From the NCBI RefSeq assembly GCF_017635265.1, contig NZ_JAGBLU010000031.1, positions 1 through 64,000 of the forward strand: a stretch of DNA of 64,000 nucleotides. The letters run 5' to 3'. Every line of letters begins with the position of its first letter. Position 1 is the stretch's first letter. The position numbers and the translations under genes are program-made. Below are positions 16,548-25,039 of the stretch, one piece after another. This DNA is from Butyrivibrio sp. Its GTDB lineage: Bacteria > Bacillota > Clostridia > Lachnospirales > Lachnospiraceae. The notes under the pieces were generated by a model. It worked only from the letters and a program-made list of their open reading frames with translations, ran no database searches and had not been told where the DNA came from.

Positions 16548-18305
16548 TTACTTTGCTGCATTTGCCTCATCCATCGCGTCCTGGCCACCCATTGCATACC
16601 AGGTATCAACAAAGGAATCATAACTGTCCACATCCTGAGCTTTTGTAACTATCTTTACAATAGTTTCCACGAGAAGCTTCTGCAGGGTTGCTGATTCGCT
16701 TGAAACCATATCAGAAGGTATTCCATTATAAGCCGCAAGAACATAGTCATCATCAGCAATCATCTTGTGAAGCACTGACCAGGCACTCTTTTCATCTGCA
16801 TGAACTGTATAGAGAGCAAGACCTCTCTGATGTGTGGGATCTGTAGGATCAAACGTTCCATCAGCCACAGCATCAATATAAGTTTTTATAGCAGTATAGT
16901 TTTCAAGTTGTTTCGAAGTAAGAGTAGAATCATCCCCTGATTCCAAGGCAGCCAAAATAGCCTTGTTTGTGGAACGTCCATTTGGAGCCTCTCCTCCAAT
17001 TATAGAAGTCTTCCATCCGGTGAAATTTGCGCTATCTCCAAAATACATCTTGTATTCTTCTGCTGTGCAAAGATCTGCATTTTGATACTTGACGCTGAGG
17101 TTAAAGAGCTTTATAAGGACCTCCGGATTTTCGCACTGGCTGCTTACACAATAAATTGTTCCCGCACTGGAAGCAGCATAGGCCTTTGTTGCTGAACCTG
17201 TTCCTGAAGGAACAGCAGCCGCTACCATATGACAATTAATATCATTCTGAGTAGCCCCTGCTGAAGGCTGCATTGCTCCCCAGTTAGGCCCAAACCAGAT
17301 TCCACAGTTACCTGCACCGGTTTCATTAAATACGCTCTCAGAATCCATAGTAATAAAATCCTTAGCAAGACTTCCGTCAGAATACACCTCCTGAAGCCAG
17401 GAAAGTGCAGCCTTCATAGCTTCTGTGTCAGCTCCGCCCCATACTATTTCTCCATCTTGTTCTATGTATGTAAGGCCATTCGTTCCAAGATAGGCTCCAA
17501 AAGCTTCAAAAACAGGCTCTGTATTTCCGACTGAGCTGCTAAGAACATTAATACCATCAAGAACCAACCCATAGGTGTCATCCTTGCCGTTCCCATCCGG
17601 ATCATCATAAGTAAAAGCATGCGCAACCTCTTTTAACTCCTCCATTGTTGTAGGAATCTCAAGTCCCAGATTATCAAGCCAGTCCTGTCTGATCCACATC
17701 ACATGTGCACTTGCCTTAGCATCTGATACTTTAGGAAGCCCATAAAGCTTTCCATCAATGTATAAGCTCTCAAGAGCCATTCCATCATCATATCCCGTCA
17801 TATATTCCTTAAGCTCATCGCTTGCGTATTTTTCATATGCTTCTGTAATATCCGCAACTACCTCTGAATCTACATAATTCTGATATTCGGCCCCTGTAGA
17901 TGTAAACACATCAGGATAATCTCCCGACATGATTGCTGTGGATAGTTTAGTATCAGCCTGAGAAGGATCAACTTCATAGAGAATCTCCGGAAATATATTA
18001 TTCTCATGATATAAGTCCATCCAGGCGTTATTCTCTACAGTTTCCCCTCCATAAAAAGTAAAGTCTGCTGCTGATGCATAGCTTACTCCAATCTTGATAT
18101 CTACTTGCTCATCAAAACCGTAGTAGTTAACTGTTTCTTCAGGCACCGCCTCTGTACTATCCGCTGCCTCTGTGCTCTCACTCTGAGCTGCGTCTGAAAC
18201 ATCACTTATCTGGTCTGTTTCATTTTTTCTTGCGCTTTCCCCACAAGCTGCTAATGATAATGCCATTGTTGCCGACAATAATATGGCAACTGCTTTTTTC
18301 TTCAT
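16548..18305 (-). CDS. Sugar ABC transporter solute-binding lipoprotein
   Basis: 585 residues. A lipoprotein signal peptide ends in LAAC with Cys21 as the lipid-modified residue, followed by a Glu/Ser/Thr-rich linker (about 30-58) and a large binding-protein fold (family 1 type). The size fits the LplA/YtcQ class that captures oligosaccharides. AGGAGG lies 7 bases before the ATG. It is the first gene of the importer unit and sits directly downstream of the AraC-type regulator, its likely activator. The ligand is probably a rhamnogalacturonan fragment (inference from neighbours). Confidence 0.93.
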   Translation of the reverse strand: MKKKAVAILLSATMALSLAACGESARKNETDQISDVSDAAQSESTEAADSTEAVPEETVNYYGFDEQVDIKIGVSYASAADFTFYGGETVENNAWMDLYHENNIFPEILYEVDPSQADTKLSTAIMSGDYPDVFTSTGAEYQNYVDSEVVADITEAYEKYASDELKEYMTGYDDGMALESLYIDGKLYGLPKVSDAKASAHVMWIRQDWLDNLGLEIPTTMEELKEVAHAFTYDDPDGNGKDDTYGLVLDGINVLSSSVGNTEPVFEAFGAYLGTNGLTYIEQDGEIVWGGADTEAMKAALSWLQEVYSDGSLAKDFITMDSESVFNETGAGNCGIWFGPNWGAMQPSAGATQNDINCHMVAAAVPSGTGSATKAYAASSAGTIYCVSSQCENPEVLIKLFNLSVKYQNADLCTAEEYKMYFGDSANFTGWKTSIIGGEAPNGRSTNKAILAALESGDDSTLTSKQLENYTAIKTYIDAVADGTFDPTDPTHQRGLALYTVHADEKSAWSVLHKMIADDDYVLAAYNGIPSDMVSSESATLQKLLVETIVKIVTKAQDVDSYDSFVDTWYAMGGQDAMDEANAAK

Positions 18306-18334
18306 GATAAACCTCCTATGACCTTTTGTTGTGA

Positions 18335-18387
18335 ATTATAAACATCTATGTTTTTTGACAAGGTCATTATATCTTTGGAAAGCTTTC
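18335..18387 (-). promoter_or_regulatory. Probable promoter and operator of the binding-protein operon
   Basis: On the minus strand TTGTCA (18356-18361) is followed after 15 bases by TATAAT (18335-18340); a second TATAAT lies at 18366-18371. Just upstream is the perfect palindrome GAAAGCTTTC (18378-18387), a candidate site for the adjacent AraC-type regulator. The spacing is short, so another start point is possible. Confidence 0.45.
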
Positions 18388-18428
18388 AAAATAAATGTGC
18401 ATGTTTTTACATTGGTTGCATTAGATTA

Positions 18429-20084
18429 CTACTTTTGTTCCATTCTCATTTCTCTGTATTCGGTCGGGGATAATCCTGTTGCCATCTTAAACGCTCTGGT
18501 AAAAGAATGCGGTGAAATATACCCTGTTTTTTCTGCCACAGCCTGTATTTGTATTCCGGGGGTTTCAAGAAGATTCTTTGCCAAAGCTATCCTCTTATCA
18601 AGTATATAATCGCTAAGTGTTCTTTGCATTTCCTGCTTAAAGAGCCTTGAAAGGTAACTTGAATTGAAGCCTCCTACCTCTGCCAAAGCAGTTAATGACA
18701 GCTCATCAGATAAATGCTCATCTATATAATCTATAACTCTCTTAAGAGCCCTGTCAGAGATAGAACTGTCATTATCTGTTAAAAGCGTAAATACTGCTTT
18801 TGATATTTCTTCAAGGTAGTCTGCTGCATCCTTCCAGGATTCATGAGCCTGGGCCATAGTAAGCTTATACGGTGCTGATTTAAAAGCAATTGCTTCATTC
18901 AGATTATTGGAGTTTATGAACTGTAAAAGAAAAACAGATATCCCGTAATATATCTGGAGCGAATAAGGATCATGCATGCTTTGAGCCTTTATCATATAAT
19001 CTGATATCTCATCAAGTATTTCAAAATACTTTTCTTTTTTGCGCAGCTCAAGATAGTTTCGCATACGCATTGTATATGAATATACATCCGGACCAAATAA
19101 TTCAGATCCTCTATCCTCCAAAGCATCACTATTACCGACAAGCTGCGGCAAAAGTATAGCACCCCTGGCTCTTCCCAGAAATCCTGCCAGATGGCTCTTC
19201 AATATTTTAAGCTCTGCCCACAGTTTATCAAAGTTCTGAGCCGTCCTTGGAACAACAATAGAAAAAGATCCCTGGCCGGTGGCCAAAAAACGTTCCTGGA
19301 CATACTCCAATGCCCCCTGGATAATGTATGAATCCATCTGCCATTCCTCGTCGCTTTTCCGCTTGTTATTGGGCTGAACCATCAAAAGCATAAGGTCATT
19401 CTCCAGATCATGAACATAAAATGCAAATCTATCAGATATACTTGTTCTAAGCTCATCAGAAAAAATGCCTTCTTTTAAAAGCTTGAAGGAATAGAAATTT
19501 TCGTTTTCTTCATCCCTTTCCAATCTGATAAGAAAAGAGAGCACTTTATCATCTCTTAGAGGTGAGCCAAGCTTTTTTAGTTTCTCATCTATGTTTTCTA
19601 TTCTTTCCCCACGCAGCAGTCTGTCAAAAAAATCTTTAAGCATAAGCCTGGCAGATTCTTCAAGAAGCTTATCCAAAGCATCCTGATTCTGAAGCTTTAA
19701 AACTTCTTCTTTAGCTTCAGTTAATGAAGCCTCTACCTGTCTTTTTATCACCTCATCATCCTCGCTTTTAAGCACGTACTTAACACCAGGGTTATTTATG
19801 ACACTGTATATATCCTCAAAATTTCTATACCCGGTAAGAAACACTGTCCTGCATCTTGGCCAGTTTTCTTTAACATGCTTAAACAAGGTAATTCCATCCA
19901 TTCCAGGCATCTTTATATCTGTAAGAACGACGTCAAATCGAATTTTAGATAAAAGCTTTATAGCCTCTAAAGCTGAGGAAGCTGTGTAAACAGATAACTC
20001 CTCAGGATGTTCGAATCTGAACATTTCTTCAAGCCAGGACAATATTTCTCTTTCATCATCAACTATTAATAGATTCTGCACCAT
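18429..20084 (-). CDS. AraC-family response regulator (YesN-like)
   Basis: 551 residues. An N-terminal receiver (1-120) has D9-D10 and phosphoacceptor D56 in LTDIKMPGMDG. A long middle region (about 130-440) of unknown fold is typical of YesN proteins. The C-terminal AraC DNA-binding domain (about 445-548) contains two helix-turn-helix motifs (LTALAEVGGFNSSYLSRLFK and IQAVAEKTGYISPHSFTRAF). It overlaps the kinase gene by 26 bases, which implies translational coupling. It should activate the downstream importer when phosphorylated by the kinase. Confidence 0.94.
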   Translation of the reverse strand: MVQNLLIVDDEREILSWLEEMFRFEHPEELSVYTASSALEAIKLLSKIRFDVVLTDIKMPGMDGITLFKHVKENWPRCRTVFLTGYRNFEDIYSVINNPGVKYVLKSEDDEVIKRQVEASLTEAKEEVLKLQNQDALDKLLEESARLMLKDFFDRLLRGERIENIDEKLKKLGSPLRDDKVLSFLIRLERDEENENFYSFKLLKEGIFSDELRTSISDRFAFYVHDLENDLMLLMVQPNNKRKSDEEWQMDSYIIQGALEYVQERFLATGQGSFSIVVPRTAQNFDKLWAELKILKSHLAGFLGRARGAILLPQLVGNSDALEDRGSELFGPDVYSYTMRMRNYLELRKKEKYFEILDEISDYMIKAQSMHDPYSLQIYYGISVFLLQFINSNNLNEAIAFKSAPYKLTMAQAHESWKDAADYLEEISKAVFTLLTDNDSSISDRALKRVIDYIDEHLSDELSLTALAEVGGFNSSYLSRLFKQEMQRTLSDYILDKRIALAKNLLETPGIQIQAVAEKTGYISPHSFTRAFKMATGLSPTEYREMRMEQK

Positions 20085-21807
20085 AGTCTATTTCCTTTGG
20101 AATAACAAGCATTACCCTTAGTCCACCAAGAGAGCTTCTCTTTATTCTAATTCCATAATCCTCTCCAAAATAAATTTTCAACCTTCTGTGAATGTTTATA
20201 AGTCCGGTAACTTCCTTTGTTGCATTATTATTTAGCTGTTCATTCAGTCTATTGATTGAAGCCTGGGTTACAGCTTCTCCATTATCCTCCACTATAATAA
20301 CAAATGTATTTTCCACATATGCAAAAGATACCTTTAGAAGAGCGTTTTCAGCTTTATCCTCAAGGCCATGCTCAAATGCATTCTCTAAAACAGGCTGCAG
20401 TATCAGTCTTGGAACTAACCTTTTTCCCTGCTCATCAGGGAGTTCTGCAAATTCCGCCGTAAATCTTCCGCTAAAGCGCTCCTGCTGAATTGCTACATAG
20501 CTTCTTGCATGCACAACCTCCTGATAAAGCAGAATGTAGTCAGCTCCGTCTCTTGTAAGATATTTGAAATAATTGCTAAGATGAATTGAAAGTTTCTCCG
20601 CTCCTTCAATGTCTTCTCTCTTTATTCTTCTGGATAAAATAAAAAAGCTATTATACAGAAAATGGGGACTAATCTGAGCCTGAAGTTGTTTCATTTGAGC
20701 CTTCTGCGCCAGGTTTTTTTGGACATACACCTCATCAATAAGTTTATTTAGCTTATCCTCTGTATCATTGAAAGCCTCATAAATATAAGAGAATTCATCT
20801 TTGGAACTATGATGGATTCTACTATTTAGATTACCTTTTTTCATCTCATTAAATGCATCCATAAGCACCATGATCGGTTTGTGAACTATCTTATGAATAT
20901 ATGCAATAAATAAAGCAGACATAACAATCAGTGCTATGAAGAAAAAAACATAATATATAAGCATTGTTCTTAAGCCTTTTTTTACAACAGACTCTTTTAT
21001 ATACTGAACATATATTCCAAGCTCACCGGGACTACTGACAGTGACATAGTATTTTTCACCGGCAATTATTATCTTTTGCTTTTCTAAACTGTCGAGCTTG
21101 TTATTATCTACATTAAATCGTCCCAATATCTCTTTTCCTATTTCTGAGGAATTATCATCCGATATGAGTACATTTCTTTGAGAATTATATATAAAGCTCC
21201 CTTTTTCTCCATCATACGTATCATTTAGATAATTACGAATCTTTTCTGTAGAGAAAAATAACACGAAAACAAATTGTGCATTCTCTGTATACATGTTTCC
21301 TTTCTGTCCTGTCCTAACTGAATAAAAATCCTGTCCATCATGCTGAAGTCCGCTGCTATCAACACTCAGGTAGTTAAGCATATTATTAACATCATCAGCA
21401 TTCATTCTTCTTATTTCACTGTCGGATATGTAATAGTCAGTTCCTGGAATGTAAAGAATCCCCTTGGATACGAACTTACCGGAATCAACAATAGTCAATA
21501 TTCGTTCCTGAACACTAAGTGCATCTTCTCTCTCCTCATATGCATTTTTTTCCATGTTAGGAATAGCAAGAAATGGAAGTTTTCTATTGTTAAAAAAATC
21601 TATTTGCAAATCTAAAATGCTTTGAATATCCCAATTCAACGCATCATTAAAATACACTCCCTCCTGTTCCATTTTTTCATAAGCATTTGCCTCAAGACTC
21701 TTAGAGTTCTCTATATATAAAGAAATAGTAATCAGCATAATTACAGCGATTACTACGGAAAATGCCATGGCAAGCTTGGACTGCAATGAGTTTTTAATTC
21801 CAAACAT
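20059..21807 (-). CDS. Sensor histidine kinase (YesM-like)
   Basis: 582 residues. There is an N-terminal membrane helix, an extracellular sensor region (about 35-285), a second helix (about 290-312), a HAMP-like linker, then the family's His motif QISPHFLYNS and an ATPase with DNG. Start 21807 has GGAGG 8 bases upstream; the frame to 21843 lacks one. It follows the CE12-like gene by 113 bases and overlaps the regulator gene. It probably senses a pectin-derived sugar outside the cell, as related YesMN systems do. Confidence 0.94.
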   Translation of the reverse strand: MFGIKNSLQSKLAMAFSVVIAVIMLITISLYIENSKSLEANAYEKMEQEGVYFNDALNWDIQSILDLQIDFFNNRKLPFLAIPNMEKNAYEEREDALSVQERILTIVDSGKFVSKGILYIPGTDYYISDSEIRRMNADDVNNMLNYLSVDSSGLQHDGQDFYSVRTGQKGNMYTENAQFVFVLFFSTEKIRNYLNDTYDGEKGSFIYNSQRNVLISDDNSSEIGKEILGRFNVDNNKLDSLEKQKIIIAGEKYYVTVSSPGELGIYVQYIKESVVKKGLRTMLIYYVFFFIALIVMSALFIAYIHKIVHKPIMVLMDAFNEMKKGNLNSRIHHSSKDEFSYIYEAFNDTEDKLNKLIDEVYVQKNLAQKAQMKQLQAQISPHFLYNSFFILSRRIKREDIEGAEKLSIHLSNYFKYLTRDGADYILLYQEVVHARSYVAIQQERFSGRFTAEFAELPDEQGKRLVPRLILQPVLENAFEHGLEDKAENALLKVSFAYVENTFVIIVEDNGEAVTQASINRLNEQLNNNATKEVTGLINIHRRLKIYFGEDYGIRIKRSSLGGLRVMLVIPKEIDYGAESINS

Positions 21808-21920
21808 ACAAAAGCCTCCCTGATGTTTAGCATAAATATACACTAATCATACACCAGGGAGACTGATATTTGTTTACATTGTTTAGGTACAATTTTTTAC
21901 ATATAGGACACAATTTTACA

Positions 21921-23720
21921 TTAGTGAACCGGATGAATATCAAGGCCTGATGGCAAATCACTTTCTATACCACCTGCTATATCCATAAAACGGGACAGCC
22001 CGGCATAAACTTCAGCTCTTGAAATGTTATCCCCTTTTGCTACTTCATACTTTTCTTTCTCTAAAACAGTCTTTACCATGCCAAAGCTTTGTTTATACTC
22101 TTTACTATGTTCCTTATCCCCTAGCAATTTTAGTTCATCCGCTTTTTTCAGACATTCCGCCATTGACAGTTTCTTTCTTTTTTCTATATCTTTTTCTAAA
22201 AATCTCACAAGAAAACTGATAAATTCATCATACTTAAGGGGATCATCCGGTCTGAACATAAGCTTGCCTGTAACCTTTTCTTCCGCTATTGTTGCATCAT
22301 CTATAAGTTCTTCATCAATAAGCGCCTGAACATATCCGGCATCCCAATCATATTCATTTATGTCTGAAAACTTTTTTTCATAAGGACGCTTTCCTGCCAT
22401 TCTGAATGCCTTGAACATAACCATGAGAAGCTGTGCTCTTGGCATAACAGCATATGGATGAAGATACATTACACAAGGATCTAATAGTCCGTAATTATAT
22501 GCCTTTTTTACTCCCTCACTATCTGGAATATCTGTTATATCAACATATGGAGGTTCAATACTGAAAATATCAGGTCCCGAATATTCTTTTGGAAGTTCTT
22601 TTTCTGCCTGTTCTATTGAATATTCATTACAATCATCATCTATAAATATCTGCCTTCCAAACACTCCATCTAAACATTCAGAGTAGCCACATGAGGCTGA
22701 TTCCAAAGTTTTTTCCTTAAGAATTTCTTTTACAAAATAATCTGCAATAAGCATCGCACCATACTCATTGGTATGTGTAATATCCCCGGGAATAAAATAA
22801 TCTTTTGCATTTTCTCCAAATTCCTGCCATTTTTCAAAGGTGAAATCATGAAGATCAATAAATGGAATATCCAGCTCCTTGGCTGCTTCAAGGCAGGCAT
22901 CTCTGTATGGTTTTAAAAGAGAAAAATCAGAATTACGGCTTATGGGTGAACAAATTACAGGCTTTGCACCAAGTTCTCTTACTTCACAGGCATACCTTTT
23001 CAGATTTTCTTTATAGCCTTCAAAAGCCTTTAGATTTCTTCTCTTTTGGTCATTATGTCCAAACTGTATGATAAAAAAGTCCCCCTTCTTTATCATCTCT
23101 TTTGCTATATCAAAATGTCCATCATCCCTAAAACAATTGGTTGTCATTCCCGAATGAGCCAGATTGCAGACAGCACCTTTACCTGTATATCCAAGAAGCA
23201 TCTGAGCCCAGCCCGCGCAGCTTCCATATGGATAATACGGTATCCCGGCATTCTGATCAGTAAGTGTAGAGTCACCGGCTACCCAGATAACAGGCACTTC
23301 CTCTTTAACCACCTTTATATCGCAAAGCTCAACAATATCAGCATGAGTAAAGCTTACATATATAGTCTTGTCATCATACCTCTTTGCTGATAACGCCGGA
23401 ATATATGGAGTAACGGCAATGTAAAAGCTCTTTTTATACTTTTCGCCCTTGGCTAGGTTTATTCCCCGGGAAACCATATTCCTTCTGCCTGCAAAAAGTG
23501 ACATATCCCTGATATTATCTTTTGCCATAAATTCTAAATCTACTCTGTAAGTTCCAAATTCAGAAACATCGACTTTTTTTACAGCAATGGCTCTCTTAAA
23601 GTCCTCGCACTTATAGCCTTCTTTCAACCTCCTATTTGTCCATCCGCCATTATTAAGCGCTTTCCAGGTGTCAGTATCCTTAATATTCATATCCAATACA
23701 TTTTCAGTTTCTCTACTCAT
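21921..23720 (-). CDS. SGNH (CE12-like rhamnogalacturonan acetylesterase) fused to SLH-like repeats
   Basis: 599 residues. An N-terminal beta-rich region (1-140) precedes an SGNH hydrolase with GDST (149-152, nucleophile Ser151), a conserved Gly block, GHND (221-224) and the DITH pair (Asp313, His316). These match CE12 rhamnogalacturonan acetylesterases, which remove acetyl groups from galacturonic acid. The C-terminal part (about 393-590) reads as two to three SLH-like repeats (ITDIPDSEGVKKAYNYGLL, FSDINEYDWDAGYVQAL). No signal peptide is visible in this or the longer frame. Start 23720 has a weak AGAGAG site; a GTG at 23813 is the alternative. Confidence 0.82.
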   Translation of the reverse strand: MSRETENVLDMNIKDTDTWKALNNGGWTNRRLKEGYKCEDFKRAIAVKKVDVSEFGTYRVDLEFMAKDNIRDMSLFAGRRNMVSRGINLAKGEKYKKSFYIAVTPYIPALSAKRYDDKTIYVSFTHADIVELCDIKVVKEEVPVIWVAGDSTLTDQNAGIPYYPYGSCAGWAQMLLGYTGKGAVCNLAHSGMTTNCFRDDGHFDIAKEMIKKGDFFIIQFGHNDQKRRNLKAFEGYKENLKRYACEVRELGAKPVICSPISRNSDFSLLKPYRDACLEAAKELDIPFIDLHDFTFEKWQEFGENAKDYFIPGDITHTNEYGAMLIADYFVKEILKEKTLESASCGYSECLDGVFGRQIFIDDDCNEYSIEQAEKELPKEYSGPDIFSIEPPYVDITDIPDSEGVKKAYNYGLLDPCVMYLHPYAVMPRAQLLMVMFKAFRMAGKRPYEKKFSDINEYDWDAGYVQALIDEELIDDATIAEEKVTGKLMFRPDDPLKYDEFISFLVRFLEKDIEKRKKLSMAECLKKADELKLLGDKEHSKEYKQSFGMVKTVLEKEKYEVAKGDNISRAEVYAGLSRFMDIAGGIESDLPSGLDIHPVH

Positions 23721-23894
23721 AATGTGCAGCTCTCTTATCCTTTCAAAAGGTAAAGAACTATAGCAAAATACCTTTAATTCCGCTATTGTTCCTGATATAT
23801 GTGTTAATGCCACACAAATATACTACTTTTTCTCTGACAGAATATAAACTAAATTAACTAACATTGTTGCGCATTTTCGCCCATTTTTAGAAGT

Positions 23895-24764
23895 TTACTC
23901 TCCAAACTCATCTATGGATGCTGCTATCTCGTCCAGACTGATTTTCAATTTTCCGTCATATATAGCCACCGGTGCCTCACCCTTTAAAGGCATCATAACA
24001 GGCATAAAGTCCTCTTCCATAAAGTTATATATAATCAGCATACGTTTGTGAGGATCAACTATCCAATACTCCCTTACCCCGGCTTCACTATATTTTGTAA
24101 GTTTAATTGTCATATCTTTTTTTCTGGTGGACTTAGAAAGTATTTCAACCAAAAAATCAGGAGCACCATATATTCCAAATCCTTTTATCTTTTCCCTGTC
24201 ACAAATTACCAAAACATCCGGCTGTACCATGGTCTTGTCGTCACAATCAATCTGAACATCCACAGGAGCAGAAAAAGCTTTGCATTTGCCTTTATTCTTT
24301 TTAATATAGTCTGCAATTGCTGAATGTATCACATATGATATATCCTGATGAACAACCCTGGGAGCAGACATATCGTAAAAAACGCCGTCGATGAGTTCAA
24401 CCCTCTGTTCATCAGGCAATGCATAATAATCATCAAGCGTAAATTCGCCCTGTCTTTTCCCAGGATTACCATATTTAATTCCATCGGGATTTCCAAATAC
24501 AGGCTCCTCTTCCCTTAAAATATTGCCATGATCATCACCGGTAGAATAACCGCTTTTTCCATATTCAAAGGCCTTGCCCTGAAACTGCTCTTCAGCTCCA
24601 CCAAGCACCTTCTCAATAGCATTTAGCGTTGCAACTCTTGGTGATTTGGTCTTTCCAGAAAAAATTTTCTGTAGAGTTATTGCCGGAACTCCCGTATACT
24701 CTGAAAGTTGTGCATAACTATATCCTCTTTTTTCCTTAATTTCTCTCATCTGCTTTATTGTCAT
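23895..24764 (-). CDS. HTH (XRE) - Uma2 family putative endonuclease fusion
   Basis: 289 residues. The first 60 residues form a Cro/CI-type helix-turn-helix (YAQLSEYTGVPAITLQKIFSG). Residues from about 108 form a Uma2/DUF820 domain of the PD-(D/E)XK nuclease fold: VELIDGVFYDM, VQPDVLVIC (the catalytic-type Asp) and FLVEILSKSTRKKD (Glu and Lys). GGAGG lies 9 bases before the ATG at 24764; the frame to 24887 is rejected. It stands alone. Uma2 proteins are common but poorly understood; fusion to a DNA-binding domain suggests a DNA-directed role, either regulatory or nuclease. Confidence 0.85.
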   Translation of the reverse strand: MTIKQMREIKEKRGYSYAQLSEYTGVPAITLQKIFSGKTKSPRVATLNAIEKVLGGAEEQFQGKAFEYGKSGYSTGDDHGNILREEEPVFGNPDGIKYGNPGKRQGEFTLDDYYALPDEQRVELIDGVFYDMSAPRVVHQDISYVIHSAIADYIKKNKGKCKAFSAPVDVQIDCDDKTMVQPDVLVICDREKIKGFGIYGAPDFLVEILSKSTRKKDMTIKLTKYSEAGVREYWIVDPHKRMLIIYNFMEEDFMPVMMPLKGEAPVAIYDGKLKISLDEIAASIDEFGE

Positions 24765-24959
24765 GTAAGTGCCCTCCATTAGTCCCATACGTGTATCATG
24801 GATACAAAAAGATATTATCATCCTGTATTTCATATACTTTAATATACTTTTGTATATAATTATATCTTTCGATATCCTTATAGTCAATATAGAATCTGCT
24901 ATGCTTTTTCACAATATTGCCGCCAAGCAGATGCTTGATATTTATTCATCATTTTTCGA

Positions 24960-24988
24960 TTGCATTTTATAGTAGATTCTCATATAAT
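24960..24988 (+). promoter_or_regulatory. Promoter of the ABC-F gene
   Basis: TTGCAT (24960-24965) and TATAAT (24983-24988) are separated by exactly 17 bases, 52 bases before the ATG: a good housekeeping (sigma-A) promoter. Confidence 0.75.
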
Positions 24989-25039
24989 ACGAACTGTTGC
25001 AAAGGTATATTTTTGTTTTTTAGAAAGGCTATTTTGTAA

